DNA of 64,000 bases from Pyrocephalus nanus (GCA_038380795.1 CM076269.1:1488001-1552000), one strand, 5' to 3'. Shown: positions 48,036 through 62,600, numbered from the stretch's first letter. The notes: generated by a model from the letters alone, not told the origin. Translations and numbers: made by a program.

Positions 48036-51000
48036 AAATAAGCTGTTCTATATGAAATAAGTGAAGGATGCTTTAATTTGTTAAAGCACTAGCATTAACA
48101 TTTTAATTACTAATGAATACTTAGGACCGATAAATATTTATTAAACTAGGTTCACACATGTTCAGTGTTCTGTGTTCTCACAAAGGGACCGAGTGAACTA
48201 AAGTTTCACAGGTGTGAATACTATTTTTGTTCAAAAAGGGCAAAATTTTATCACATGCCTATAGAGTCATGCCATCACCCTCTTCTAGATAACTGCATTG
48301 GAATCAAAGAGAAATTACCACAAAAAGAACATTCTGGAGAAGTAGTTTAAAAGTCTAAGGAAAAGAATCATATCTGATAAATCCTATCAGCTTCCTTTAT
48401 ATTAGCTGCTCTTAGAATTTAAAATGAAACAATTTATCAGCCTCCTAACAGCGTGAATCACTAAGTATCTTCTGTGATCCTATTTACACACTTCTCAAAG
48501 CATGGCACTTGAAAAGACTTTAATCTGTTCTAACATGTTACATACAGTTAAATATTTTGGGGAAAAAAAGCCCTAAACAACAAGCAATTGATTGTTCTCG
48601 AGCTCTAATATCTGAATACTAGAGAGAATTCAAGTGCTGAAAGTGTGGAGAATCAGGGACATGATGAAAGTGTGTTCAGAAATAACGAAAGGCTCGGTGA
48701 GCACCGAGGAGTTGTGCTTTCTTCTCTGGTCAAATGCTTTACCAGAGTAAGGAGGTCTTCCCTGACAGAAGTTCACAGCAAAGTTAGCACTGATATTTTT
48801 CACATGAGGTGTAATTGCTGTCGAAATCTCTCGCTTTAGCTGGTTTTATAGAATTTAAAAGTGGTTCCATGGCTGCATGAAGTCACACAGCACAGACAGC
48901 TGTGCTGAAACAAGCCAGTAATATAAACAGACGTCAGTAAAAAACGAACCACTTGTTACAGGTTATTTAACTATGAGTTTATACAGACATGGATACTCAT
49001 TTACAACAACTATATCTTAGTTATAGTTATCTAACAAGGAGAAATGTGTTCTTTCACTTTGTTATATGTTGGCCTAACCCAGCCATGGTTTCACACAGTC
49101 CAGCCCTATAAATAGCTTTTGTTGTCATGTTCTTAACATCTTCTCTTTCACTTCGTGTGTTTGAACATTCCATCAGCATTCTCCGTCTCTAGAAATGTAC
49201 AGGTAAAAACTGAGGTGCAAAAATTTGCAGTCTTTCTAATGTGTGTTTCATACCCAAATGCTCCTTTATCCTGTTCCACAAATACGTTGAAATAATGTTG
49301 AAACTGCGAAGTTTGTTGTGAGATTCCTCCTCAGTGAATGCAAAATTAAGTAGTACTTGGGAACTGTGTTTCTAGTGAAATCCCTACTATGAGCATACAC
49401 AAACAGTGATAAGGGGCATCAATCACTTTTAGCATCACAGGGATTTCTCTTCTGCTTGCTTTCCTTTCATTTAAGTGGCTCACAAAACAACCCCAAATGT
49501 TGAAATCAGCTCGCTGTTGAGATCAAACACTCCTTTTTTTTACATTTGCCTGCCAAAAAAAAAAAATCTGAAACTTGCCCCTTAAAACACAGCAATTGCA
49601 CAGACTGAGAGCTCCTGTTTGCCCTAAATAGTTCTTGAATTGTACCACAGAGATGTAAGTGGGTTGAGCGAAATGAAATGAATTATTATAATCAATCATG
49701 TTTCACATGCTTGTGGCCAAGGAGCAACTATTGTGGTAGATGAGGTACAGAGGCAGAGGAGCAAATGCTTTTCCTAAGCTGCTTATAATCTAAATGGATG
49801 AGATGGAAAATATGGGTGAGGGAGAAGATTTAGCACAAATGAATGAACACAGAGATGGTAGGAAGGGGATGCAATTTGCTAAATGTTTTCATATGAAAAT
49901 AGACAGAGGGTTTATCAGGAGGGGATCGACTGAAGGGAACGGGCAAGAAAAGCCAGGGCTCTGTAAGGGTGAGGTAAGAGCAGGGGAAAGGGAAGATGGA
50001 AGCAACATGGCAGGGATCTAAAGCAAAGGCACAGAAAGGAGACTTCTTGCCATTATTGGTGTTTGCCTGAGTCCATCCAGCTCCATTTTCTCTTTTTGGC
50101 TTTTATATGAAGGGAGAAAGTGGAAAAAGATGCAGTGAATGAGGGAAGCATCACCAAGACCCTGGTAACAAGGGGGATGTTTGTCATGATGACAGGAACA
50201 AGCTGTGGGGAAAAGGGAGAGTCTTAGGAAAAGGTTGATACATCTCTAATTTATGCATTTTCTAGGAACACATGCTCCTTCAGTGGTCTGCATGCACAGT
50301 CTGTAACTGTGGCTCAGCTGTCTCTCCAGAATAATACAGGCACTTTTCATGGGAGAAGCTGAAATGCTTGCAAAATGTATTCCTCAGAAATCTTGGACAC
50401 CTTTTAGCCAAAGCCCAATCATGTCTTGCTTTGGGAAGCTGAAAAAAAACATAAATAATAAATAAAATACTGATCTATCCGTGTGTATTTGACTAGAAAG
50501 TAGATTAAAATCTTAAAATACTGCTGGAGTTATCAGGGCAAAAAGGAGTCAAACGTAAGGGCTGAAACCAATCAAAGCTTCCAGTGTCAGGTAACAGTAT
50601 TTTCTCTGGAGCTAATCTATGCACATTGCATTTATCATCTAAACAGCTCTAGCACTACAAGCAGTGATGATATTATACAGCCAAAAGAAAGGGAGGGAAA
50701 AAAAAATCTTACAGGTGATCATTTATCTGCCTTCTCCCTTCTCCTTTTCTTCTTGGAATGCCATTTATATTTAGCTCCCATTTTAAAAGAAAGGGAATGC
50801 AGAAAGGGGACAAGGATTCAAATCTGACTTCAGTCTTTCTATCCCCTCCTTTTCGCCTCTTTGTTTTCCGCCACACTGTTTTAATTTCAGAAAGAAAGTC
50901 TAAATTGACATTTAAATGGTGGCAGGGCAATTCTCATTCTCTGCCTTGTGAAACAGTCCCTGAAATGTACAATTATGCTGTCATCCTTAGCACTCCACAT

Positions 51001-53289
51001 TGGACAGAGTTTAATTATTAATGTGTTTCCCTCAGAGAATGACTCGATCATGTCACAACTCTAGACAAATACAGCTAATGCAAAATCATAAAATATTCAC
51101 TTGAATACTGCTGAACTGACAGGAAATTAATTCTATGAACACTTTTGATATTACCAGAAAATTAGTTTCAAACGCATGAGACTGAAATAAATGTGTTCAT
51201 AATTTGCTCAAGGGTAACGCTCATCTCGCAATCAGTTGGTGTCTTTTTATAAATGTTACAAGTATTCAACATGGCTTTATGATAAAGAGGACAGTTAATG
51301 TAATGTATTATTTGTAGACAGTATTTCCCTTGTAAACAGCAGGGAGTGAGGAATTGCTCTCTCAGAAATATTTAAACTCTAGGAATATTCTGCAATTTAT
51401 CATCTGGCGGTACCAAAAACTTACACCTATTTTTGAGCAGTCCCAGGGAGGGGGGCAGGAGTTCAGGAACTTTGTAGTGGTGACACGATGGTCTTGCAAG
51501 TCTAAATTATTGGGTTGAGTTTTATTAGCCAGATTGGAAGTGACTGAAAGTCGTTATGAGTCTGAAAGTTGCAACCAACACGGTCAGTGGAAAAGAATCA
51601 GGCCCTCCTGACAGGAAAATGCCTTTGCAGCAAACGTCACTGTCAGGGGGTCCTCTCCAGCTGGGTGGATAGAAATGCAGATGAGCTGTGACAATTTACA
51701 TGGAGAGAAACAGCAAGTTCAGCTCCTGTTGCTCGTGGCATGCCATTTACCAGAATTCTCAGAGCCTGCAACCTAAAGAAAAACCATTTCCAACAAGAAT
51801 AATTACGGTTTCAAAGCTTGACACACACGTGTGCTATGTGAGTTTACCACATAACACCATCCTGTGTGCCTGTTCCAAAATGCTTGTTTACCTCTCAGGC
51901 TGCTTGGCAGGTAATCCTGAACAGCAAGGCCCAGCTCAGGAGTCATTTTCAAGCTGGGAAAAGTATTTGGAATGAATATTATTCACCATGAATAATTTAA
52001 CGGCTCTCGTGGGGACCTTTGGAAAGTTTCCTCAGAGAGGCCTAGAATTAAATCACCATGGAGACTAAATTGTTTTTCAGGGCTAATCCTGCATTCATTT
52101 TTGCAACACTGACCAAAGTCATGCAAATCGTGGAGGATGACTTTAGTGGGGATGAGTTAACTGGGAGAGCTGGGACAGTAACTATTGACAGTGCAAGGAT
52201 CAAACCTTTCCAGTCTGCTGTTCCTAAATTATAAAATGAGATGATTACCAAGAGATTCAAGAGATGATCACAAGATATCAGAGATGGTTGACAAGTCCAT
52301 AGCTTCACTATTTTGTAGATGGAGGCAAAGGGCTTGTTTGTGTCCAGAGCTGCAGCAGAGGATGAGAGGGAGAACTGATTCCCAGTGATGTTGAGTTCTG
52401 CCAACAGAAAGCCCAAATATCTGTTTATCCATGTTTCTGGAAGACATTAAATATATGAAAAAAAAGAGGAGCCTTCCATTTTGCAAAGCAGTTCTTCTGG
52501 AAATTCCCCAAGCACTACATCTATATACAAGACAGGGTCTTTATAAATTTTGCCTGCAACATTTGGAACTGGAGACTAAAAATGTATCCTCAGAACATCT
52601 TTTCTGCTCTGTCTGCATGGCTGCATAATAAATACACCATTAAAATATGCAGTGTCATTAGTGAACACCAGCGGATTGCACAGTTTAACTGCTTAAACTT
52701 TTTATTAAAAATTAGAGGAAATGAGAGGATTCATTATGCTATAATGCTCCTTCCTATCATGACAAATAGGACCAGTTCTTAAAATTAAGATGTCTGTATA
52801 ATAAGGAAAGTACTGAGAGTATTTGCATTTTGTGGGAGGAAAAATCCAGCAGATTTCATGATAATAAAGAAAGCAGGCAAGAGACAATAGCTTTCTCCAG
52901 CTGTAATTTGGTTTACTAGGTGTTTTAGTTGAAACTGTGATGAAGTTCAATTTAAAATGCACACATCATGTATAAACAAGAAGTTTACATGCTAAAACAC
53001 ACTCTAAACAAATAGTAACTTCTCTTGACTTTTTTTTTTTTTAATGTTTCCAGATTATGGTTTTTGTCTAACCCCAGTACATGGTGTTAGATGTGGGCAG
53101 TACATGCTGGGACTCTCAATTGGCAGCTCTCAAATAAGATATTAATAAATTGGAGCTTAGGCCACTTAAATTAGGCCACATTTGGTTCCACAGAAGTAGT
53201 AAATTATTCAGCATCAGTGAGGGACTGGCTACTTAAGAGTATTGAGGTAATCACACATAATTAGTTCTGTAGAATCATTATTAAGAGGG
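48036..53289. other. Non-coding, no recognised gene
   Basis: Unique AT-rich DNA with poly-T/poly-A runs (for example about 49553-49566 and 53031-53042). The longest frame (122 codons, 52048-52416 minus) has no domain. A stretch near 48590-48840 keeps several CpG but is otherwise unremarkable. Confidence 0.5.
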
Positions 53290-53375
53290 AAAATAAAAAC
53301 AAATAAAAAAACAAGCAAACAAACAAAACCAAGAAACCAAACCCCAAAGCAAACCAGAAAACCAAACCAAACCTC
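53290..53375 (+). repeat. A/C-rich low-complexity tract
   Basis: AAATAAAAACAAATAAAAAA is followed by (CAAA)n, CCAAGAAACC and ACCAAACC words. The plus strand has few G and almost no T. Confidence 0.9.
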
Positions 53376-55739
53376 CTATTTTTATAAGGAAAAACCCCCA
53401 AAGCTTGGAGTGGCTGTTTTGATCTGTGTTTGAAGCCAAGCTGCTGTAGAAGGAGAAAAAGAGATGACATTGGAGGGTGACTACACAGGGCAAGGGGCAA
53501 TAAAAGAATAAGCTGCTATTCACTGAACTAGAAAAAGAGCCTCTTATTAACCAGCCATCACTGATTCATCTCCCCAGTCCCACAGCTGAGTGTGGATTTC
53601 TAGGAAAAGGACAGAGATGGAACCAGCACCTGAGTCTCCATGTTCTTGAGGCTTCATTGTTGAGTTTGTCAGTCCACTCATTTTATACTTCCAAAATATT
53701 CCTCAAATGCTAAAATTATTCCATTTTAGGGGTGGATTTACACTTAGAAATGAGGAAAATTTCCAGCTTTACAATTTCATAGAGATCTGGGTGGAGATTT
53801 TTTTTTCCACCAGACAGTACCTAATTTGCATGGAGTAAACTCAGTATTGTAAAACATGTGAGTTCAAGAGGTTAAATTTGAAAATTGCATGTTATATTCA
53901 GCATACACTCTCAGTGACAGAAATGCTTGAAGAAATTTCAAGATATTCTTTTGTTCTCGTGTCATCTAAGTTTATGAAATTAAATGCATACCATAAATCT
54001 GCCTAAAGAAAAGAAGAAATAAGTAATTTTGAAAACTTCCTTCGGGTTTGAAACAATACTGTACTGAAAGCACAGGTTTTAAAAATCATTATATGAGGTG
54101 AAAGAAACAAAAAAAAAAAAAGAAGTGAATCACTGTGCCAAGGAGGAAAAAAGAGAAATTACAGTCTGTGCCCTTCGAGTTGCACTGGCATCTCCAGATA
54201 GGCATTAGCTGAGGTTGAGGAAGTTTTGACCAGGCCTTCAGCAACTCACTGGTCTGCCCTGCTAAATGGGCTTAAAAGCATCAGCTGGAAAACAGTAGAA
54301 TTTTGGGCAAACCATGTTCAGTAGCTGTGATGAAGGAGGGTGTATATAGCAAACAGGGAATAGTGTATCATAAAACTATTACCAGGAAAAAAGCATTCAA
54401 AATAGCATATTATTAATTGAGTTTGGAACCCTAAACAACTCCTTCCAATCTCCTGGAGTAATGAACCTGTTTATGAGTTTTCAAACAAGTTTATTTAGCA
54501 GATTCTTGCCGTATGCACTTGCTAAGTTCATTGCTCATTGATAAGATCTGCATAAACACCCTTCCAGGTTATATTTTAATCAGTTTTAATTACTTTCATT
54601 TGTTCAAAGCCTGCTTGTTACAAACCCAGTGCTGGTTGGCTCAAATTATTAGATCCTGATGTCCTGAGGATGGGTGTGAACAGCAGAAATGTCTTGGCCC
54701 TTCCATGGCTTGGCGAGGGCAGAAGCAGAGCTCAGGCTGATGGAATGTGGGGCTGCTTCCCCACCATGCCCAGCCTCAGAAGTGCCAGCCTTTCTACCCT
54801 TCCCTCTCAATAATTTCAGTCCAAGCTGAAGCCTAAACTGGCCTCTAAACCTAATATTACACTGACATTTTTTTTTTTTTAATGAAAAAAAAAAAAAAGC
54901 TTTATGAGGAGAGGGTTGAATTCCCCAGCCCAGTTCTGTTTGCTCATTTCCCCCCCTATTTTGTGTCATCTTTTGGCAATTTTCTCTCTTGGCTTTGCAT
55001 CCTGCTCATCCCTTTCGCTGCACAGTTTAAAAACCCTTGTAGCAAAAATAAAACCTTTACAGATTACTGAGTAACGGTGCCAGTCTCTGCTGGAGTCCTC
55101 TGACATCAGAACCAGATGGGGCTTCAGCATAATGGTTTCAGCAGAGGACCAGGAAAGGCATGACACAGGTAGGATTAGTGGGACAGTCATTATGGGGTTT
55201 ATTTCCATGTAAGTGATATGCCATGATTTTCAAAATGTGGGATTTTAATGTACCAAAGGAAGATTTTTATTCAGAATTAAAAAAAAAAATTGCCCCTTTT
55301 GACAGTGTTTTCCCGTAGATTCTCACACCAAGTGGATTGAATTTATAGATTGCTGATATTATTACTGTGAGCTTTTATTTTGCAACACAGGAGTTAATAT
55401 TGTGCAGTTTTGTGGAGGATGACAAAAACCTGAGTCCTCCTCCAGAAAGGCTCTCCCTGAACAGCTGAATGTGCTTCTGTTAATATAGTAGGGGTCTTTT
55501 GGGGTTATTTTTTCCCAGTGTTTCCACAAAGTAACTTAAATTGATTACTTGCAAATACAAGGAGAACATTCCCGTCCTGATCCTTCATTTTTAACACAGG
55601 AGAAAACTATAGCAAAAAAGCAATAAATACAAGGGTCTACATAGAAAATGTTCATTATGTATGTACATATTTCTTCTCATAATGGCTGTATCTGAACAAA
55701 AAAGACCTGTCTTCAACTGGTGGAAATCTCTACTGCCTT
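53376..55739. other. Non-coding, no recognised gene
   Basis: Unique DNA with a T13/A14 inverted pair listed separately. The 106-codon minus frame at 54649-54969 reads through the poly-T/poly-A pair and has no domain. Confidence 0.5.
54868..54898. repeat. Poly-T/poly-A snap-back pair
   Basis: Thirteen T (54868-54880), AATG, then fourteen A (54885-54898). The two runs can pair as a 13-bp hairpin. Such pairs can arise by homopolymer slippage or insertion of an A tail next to a T run. Confidence 0.85.
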
Positions 55740-56040
55740 ATTATAGGGCCAGCTGGGAATATTTTGACAGAACGTTTTATCAGCGATTACAAAATGCCAA
55801 TGGGTCCAAGTAAAATGTTTTACAGAAACCTGACAAATCCGACAATTTTATTTCGGGAAGAAAAAAGACGTTCTGTTAAGGTCAGAAAATTTTGTTTTGA
55901 CACTTGCAAACTGAAATGTTTGGCAAGCTTTTTTTTTTTAACGGTTTTCGTTCGAAAATTTGTTTTGCGTTGAAGCTCAGCCTTCAAATCCGAGTGAAAA
56001 GGGAACAAAAAGTGGCTTCGTGGAAACTTTTGGAAGAATT
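55740..56040. other. AT-rich block with unusually retained CpG
   Basis: About eleven CpG occur in 300 bp of otherwise AT-rich sequence (GAACGTTTTATCAGCGATT, ATCCGACAATT, TTTCGGG, GACGTTC, AACGGTTTTCGTTCGAAAA, TTGCGTTG, ATCCGAGTG, TTCGTGG). CpG normally decays quickly in vertebrate DNA at this composition. Retention therefore hints at constraint, lack of germline methylation or recent origin. Frames of 62-84 codons cover it on both strands, without domains. Confidence 0.3.
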
Positions 56041-59000
56041 GTCATTATGCTCAGTGTGGTATGTGATGAATAACACTGAATGTCTAGATAGACATTTGCT
56101 TCTTGGGGAATTCCAGATCGGCTTCAAAGAGCCTGGATTAACACAGCTGAAGATTTAATTCTCCTAAGGCTTCCTTGATATCAAAGGGAGAATTTCCTGT
56201 ATCACTAGGGAGCAGTAAATAGGTAACAGCCAAAAAAGATGCTAATTAAGATTGCCTCAAAAAGAGGTGTATGTGTGAGCCCATGTGTGTAAAGGTAATT
56301 CTGCAGCAGATCAATACTTTCCCTTGCACTTCAGGAGTAGGAAATTGCTTTTGAAAGCCTCAGTGCAAGGAAAATTTGAAAGGGTGGATAATAATACTGA
56401 GCCTGTTTTGGCTACAACTTAAACCTTCTATTGGGAAGAAAGACTGGGTTTCACTGATTTGTTCAGGCTTGTTTTTATGAGGGTGGAAGGTCATACCCCA
56501 GTCTCAGTTTTAAGGGGTTGTTTATATTGCCAGTGCTGTCTCTCTTGGAGATGGGAGTGCTCCATCCAGGAGTGCACTGCAGTCAGCTCTGCTCCAGAAA
56601 GCTGGGAAAAGGAGAAATAATCTGAAAAGGTGGTCTGCAATTTCCAGAGCTGTACCAGACTCTAATGTTGCATGCATTTAAAATATTTCCCTCTCTGCTC
56701 TCCCTGTCCAAAAGGGCTTTGCTGTGAATGTGTTGAGAGGGAAATGAGCTGGATATCGCCACAAATGCAGGATGGAGCTGATAAAAGCAGAAAGCATGGT
56801 TTGTGTTAAAAGAACGAAACACTATAAATTCCATTCATGTGTGTTATCTGAAAAGACAATTTTTGCAAGCAGTAAAAACCCAGCACCAGGCATAAAAATG
56901 TCTCTGTGATATGGTTCTCCTTCCCCCTAGATGAGTCTGTTGCTCCTGCTTTGCTTTCTGCAGTCTACCCTTTCCTTTGGAACCACTGAAGGGACGAGGG
57001 TCACTTTATTTTTTGTTTCAGAATGAGTGTGTTCCCTTTATATAGATTTCCAGACTACAGTTTCTGATCCTGTCACCTTTTACCCCAAGACTCCCTTTCA
57101 CTTTTTCACCTCAGCCTTCATGCTTTAGGCCTGTGTCTTTTCTTCCACTCCTCACACATCTTCCTTCTTCTTTTCCTGATGTCACCACCCCCCTGTCTCC
57201 TGATGTTTTCCCACCTCTTTTAATGCAAACATGCCTGGTTTTGACACACTTGCTCCTACCCTTCACACTGGTGATCTATGTGTAAACAACTCCTCTTAAT
57301 AAATATCATCTTTAATAAAAACCAATTTATATCAACTACTGCTTATCTGAAACCATTTTTTTCCAGCAAAAAATATTTCCTGAGTAAATGGGGCAGGAGC
57401 TGCCCCGTTCTTTTTATGGCTGGCATTAAAACAAGAACAAAAGCTCTGATTTGGTGGGAAGACAGGTTTTCCACAGGGAAATAATCTAGGTCTCCTAGGT
57501 TCTGGAGTTTTTCAGTAAATGTAGTTCTCCTTACAGGAATCTCCAAAAAAGGGGGAAAGACCCACAATCTTGCTTGGAGTTGCACTGTAGAACACTCTTA
57601 CCCCTTTCCCATCCTGAAAAGGCTGTATCATCAATGTAAGTATTTAGGAAGTCCATAGAAGATCTGTATTGTAATTAAATGGACCTCAAAAGAAACCTAG
57701 TTTTATTCCTGTTAGAGATACAAACGTACTAGAACCAAAATCTGAAGATCTGAAGGTTAATGAGATTTAATATTTTATTTTCTGAATATTTAGGAGACTA
57801 CCTGGGTACTGTCATGGAACATTCAACAAGTTTTGAAAGAAAATGATTGCAAGTTTCTCATTTTATGTAAAAAATGAGTTCTGGTTTGGCCTGCAAAGCC
57901 CATGGAGTATTGCAGCTAGATCTGGTCAAAGACTTTGGCCACCCAGGAAATGTTATTTTGACTTTTTATGAAATCAGAATGAGGGAATAATTCAACATAT
58001 TTCACTTTTGTATTTTTTCAAAAATCCAGATTGGCACTGGGTTAAAGCCTGATTTATTAATTTTCAACTTTAATTGGGAAAGAACATACTTTCTATGTTT
58101 TCCATTTCTCCTTCCTATACTTTGAGAAAAGCAGTTCCTTATCACATGCTAATGAAATCATGATACTGTCACTATAATAACACATATCAGTTCTGCCAGG
58201 AATGCCTACTGTGTATGTCAATATATTTATGAAAAAAACATCCATATACCTATATATATGTGTACTGGTATACTTATATGAAATTGTATTCACTTGAGGA
58301 CTTATTTCATACTTCTGATTACCCAATGTTTAATGGCACTATTTTAAAATAAAAGACAATCATATGGATGGTCCCTGTTAGCCTGTAAGAGGTTAACAAG
58401 AATAGCAAGTGACATAATTAATTTATAGCACAATGCTTGGAGGCAGCCATTAACACACCTTACCATCAAAATATGCACTGTTCCATAAAACTGCTGGTCT
58501 GCACACACTCCTAAAATGATTGAGATTGCAATGAATCATCCTTTAGGATGGCCTTTGGAGAATTGAGGATTCTGCAGCAAATTAATAGACTGTTTTCCCT
58601 ATCCAAGCATCTGTAGTGAAGTCATTACCTAAAGGCTCCAAGTTCCACTGTGCTCAAAGTTAAGCAAACTGCAGCTTGTGTGGGGAATGTGGTTCCAGTA
58701 ACTATTTCAAAGCCTACAATAATGGAATCATAGAAAAATGGCCTGCATACTTGTTACACATCTTTTCTTAAACACCAGAAGAGACCAGGATGGTGTTCCT
58801 GCCCAGAAAGTGGTACTGCACTTGCATTTTCATGGAATCAGACAGTAAGTAGTGCAGTGTGTTGGATCACCTACATGACCATTTGCTACCCTTGTAGATC
58901 CTGTATGAAAACTTGAACAACTCTTAACTTCTGACCTTACCACGGGCTCACAGCATGAAGCCCTGTAGCTGTATGGCACTATTTAAATACATATTCATGC

Positions 59001-60475
59001 TTTATTTGCAATAGAGTTTAAAATCCAGCACTATCTTTCCTTAACTATCATTAGTGGAGAACAGTAATCATTAGGAGAAGAACTGTACAGAATGACAGAA
59101 AGTCTCAGCTGATGTTCCAACTTTCTCTGGATTTTAAGAGTACTTTATTCAGGGCTTCTGAGGCCATTTCAATAAGTGATCTAAATTAATACAATAAGAT
59201 ACATCACTGAAGTAAAATTTTTATTGGAGAAAGTGTTTCTGAATTAAATATTTCAATAGCTATATTTACTCCTGAAATACATGTCAGTTCCTAATTACAA
59301 ATATCTGCTGCTGGGAGACATGACATGTGAATCAACATAATACAGAGCTAAATCTCTTGGGATTTACTCCATGTGCTACAGATTAACTAATCTGATTTGT
59401 GATCTCAAATGAATATCATAAATTCACGGCAGATAGCTGCTAAAAAAATAGTCCATAGTTTCACTGCAGATTGAAGAGGACCTACATTTGAGACAGAAGA
59501 GTTTTAGTCTATTCTCCCTCTCTACACTCGGGTCTGATGATGACCTCAGTCTCCTCATGGAGGTAGACATTCAAAGCTGTGGTGCTAGACTCAGTGCCTA
59601 TAAATAGCTGTAAACTCAGTCTTCCAAAGGGAGGAAAACCCTGAAGTGATTTAAGAACACAACCATTCTCCAGGACAAGCACAATTACGAAAGAAAAAAT
59701 AGCTGGGGGAAAGGAAAGTGATTAATACACTAGTTCATGGAGTAAAATCATAATTACTAGATAAGAAATAACCAGGTTTTCATTGTTCTGTTTTATCCAC
59801 TAATTTGTGATTATTTCAGACAGTATTAGAATAAAATATCAAATAAGAAAGGCTGCCTAATGAGTGAAGCAAAGGAATGTGAGTCACAATACCAAGGAAC
59901 TCTGCTTTGTTCTGTCATCCCTTACTGCATAACCTCAGAGAATTGCTCAGCTTGTGTTGCCTGCAGAGTTGATGGTATCCCTCAGACATTGTAAAGGGAA
60001 TATTCTGCTATAAAATTCACTCTCTACAGGCAAATGCTTGTTTTTTATACAGTGATAATGTCGTTTCTTGTCTGTTACATCCCTCTGACATTAATGAGAC
60101 TGACTGTTTTCATGTAAAATAACTCCAAATGGTGCTGTTGATGAGATAGATATACAGATCTTCTCAGAGGAAAAATAGATGCAGTGATGGCTGTGTTCTG
60201 AGCCAGAGAACTCCCTCAAAAGGGTTTAGTAACATGGGTTATGGCTCTTCCTCTGTAGACAGAGAACTCTATTCAAGTTGTTATCTCACTGAAATAACTG
60301 ATGGTGAGATACATGTGAAAAATAATTGTGTCAGGTTATTGTGTAAGGAAGTTATAAATGGAAGAAAAAACCTTTAAATGTTGGGATAAAACAAGCTGAG
60401 ATGGCTACGTTTGCTGTGGCTGAACGAGATCGTCACACCATAGGCTAGCTTGAAAACAGGGTTCAAAGAATACTT
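56041..60475. other. Non-coding, no recognised gene
   Basis: Unique AT-rich DNA. It includes a pyrimidine-rich stretch at about 57060-57220, made of CTT/CCT words, and TA-rich words at 58238-58275. Open frames are at most 84 codons. I see no transposon or RNA gene. Confidence 0.5.
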
Positions 60476-60508
60476 TTGGTTGGTTGGTTGGTTGGTTGGG
60501 TTTTTTTT
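60476..60508. repeat. (TTGG)6 microsatellite with T run
   Basis: Six perfect TTGG units (60476-60499), one G and eight T. Confidence 0.95.
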
Positions 60509-62515
60509 CTGTGCTAGTTCTTCAGTTCCTAGTGGTCTGACAAATTCCTGGAACTGTCCAGAAATTTGCTTGCTTCCAATATTTTAACAAATTTCCCATT
60601 CACTTTCATGTTTGCTTACCATTTTTCTCTTCAATTTAGCTGTTTTAACATTCACCTCCCATTTAAAACGTCACTTGTTTCCTGTGCTGATTTTCAGTGG
60701 CTGAAATTTGCACAGCTCCTCTTTCTACTGGAAATGAATTGCCATCTTTTAAAATTCCAGTGTCTTCGCGGCCTGTGTGCTGCTCATTGATCCACCTTTC
60801 CTCTGCATGTGTGAGATCTCTACTCTTGCCAGCCTCAGTCTCTCAAAAGACCCTTTCTTTCAAGACCACTTGCTGAGATCTCAGCCACAGTCAGACATTC
60901 TCAGCAGAGAATCAGATTGTGCAGTGTGTTGCTGGTTTACAAGGGTCTGAGGAACTCCTGTTTTCCTTGCCCGGAGCTTGCAGGCATCAGACTGAACTCT
61001 GTTTTCATTTCTCTTTCAGTGACAACCTAAGTGAGGAGAAAACTTCTAGAACAAACCTTAAAAGCAACCACATTCTCTGTCTTCTTCTTCCATATTAAGC
61101 CCAAAACCTTTTAAATAGTTGGAATCTGGGGAACTGAAACATAAATTTGGATAAGGACACTTATGTTCCAAGTTTGTGTCCTCTTGTCTTCCCTCTTTTT
61201 ATTACATGACTTTCTAGTTCCCCTTGTAGTAAGCCTTGCTGTTGTTACATTTAATGTGACTTTAAACAGAACATATTCAATTACTGCATAAAATTTTACA
61301 ACTTGCACATTCCCATTTATATAGAAAATTTATTTCCTTCAGGCTGGATGTACTGAACCTCTTGACACGTTTTACAAGGAATATCAGCTTTGGCATTAAG
61401 TGTGTCACCTGTGATAGGGTCAAAGATAAATATAAAGAAAATAGGAGAGTGTGTCCTACGTACTCAAAGATCTTAAATGAAGCATTAATAGATTCCATGT
61501 GAGGAAGAGGAAGTTTGGAAGAAAAGAATGTCCTCTGTGATAAATTATGCCTATTTTTGTATGGCATTCTATGTCTTCCAGCCAAGAAGGTAATTCCCAA
61601 GAAACCAATGTCAAAACAGCCCCAGTCCAAAGATTCAAAACACGATAAAAATTGTTTGCAAAGACAGAGTTCATTAGGGCTTTATATTCCACTATTAGTA
61701 AAGGAAAAAAGCTAAGTTGCTTACATTTGTTTCTGGTGGTGTACTTCTCATTCTGCACTGTTCTCATGCTATACTGGGATGTTCATTGAGTTGTCCATTA
61801 AAAATTCCATTGGCACTGTAGCCTGGAGTCTGAAGAAAAGGAAGATTGAGTAAGAGTTTCATGCTAAATGACATATAATATCTTTGGAGGCCTTATTTTA
61901 TCATATAATGATATTCCATCTCACATCAATCCAGAGTCACCTCTAATGTATTTCAGAGAATGAATCTGAAATGACATTGCAGTGGGGAACTATAACCCAG
62001 GGCACTCATGCCTGCTCTGCAGTGACTGCCTGCTGGTATTCTTTATAGACCAAGTTGAAAATACGGTGTGGGCTACATAAAAAAAAAAATCAGAAAAATT
62101 TGATTTAAAATCTAACAAGTGATTATTCATAGCAGGTACTTGTCTTCTCAGACAGGGCAGAACACAACACAGCCCTGGGAAGCCTGTGCTGGTTCTATCC
62201 ACTCCTAATTCTAGCATCCACCCATCTAGAATGAAAATTTATGAGCAGACAGTGAAGGAGTCTTGCAAATTAGATAGGTTTTGTATGTCTGGGTAGAATC
62301 AAAAGTGAATGCTATTCTTCTAAATTTGGATTGGAAGATTGAACAGAAATGCTTTAACTTTATATTTTTTGATTGGCTTCCTTATGTGGACCCAGCAAGG
62401 CTGAGTAAGGTTTTGTGGGATTGGATTTGCTTGCAGTGTGTTTGCATAGCACAATTTTGAATCCCATCATCATCACATACCTTCCACAAATAAACCACTA
62501 CTACTATTCTTATAG
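60509..62515. other. Non-coding, no recognised gene
   Basis: Unique AT-rich DNA. The 117- and 103-codon overlapping minus frames at 61277-61767 show no domain. Confidence 0.5.
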
Positions 62516-62600
62516 TTATATAGTGTATATATACAAATATATAATATATATATATATATTATATCTATATAGTGCATATTTACAAATATAGTGTATTTGT
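62516..62600. repeat. TA-rich minisatellite-like repeat, 49-bp period
   Basis: TATATAGTGTATATATACAA (from 62517) recurs as TATATAGTGCATATTTACAA (from 62566), giving a period of 49 bp. A (TA)n run of about 20 bp lies between them. A third partial AAATATAGTGTATTTG follows at about 62585-62600. Confidence 0.88.

Noticed and set aside
58727..58745. Another CR1 tail (GGAATCATAGAAAAATGG)
   Set aside because: The following sequence lacks the GGTTGGAAG/GACCT and CCAACC blocks. The match is too short to separate from chance.
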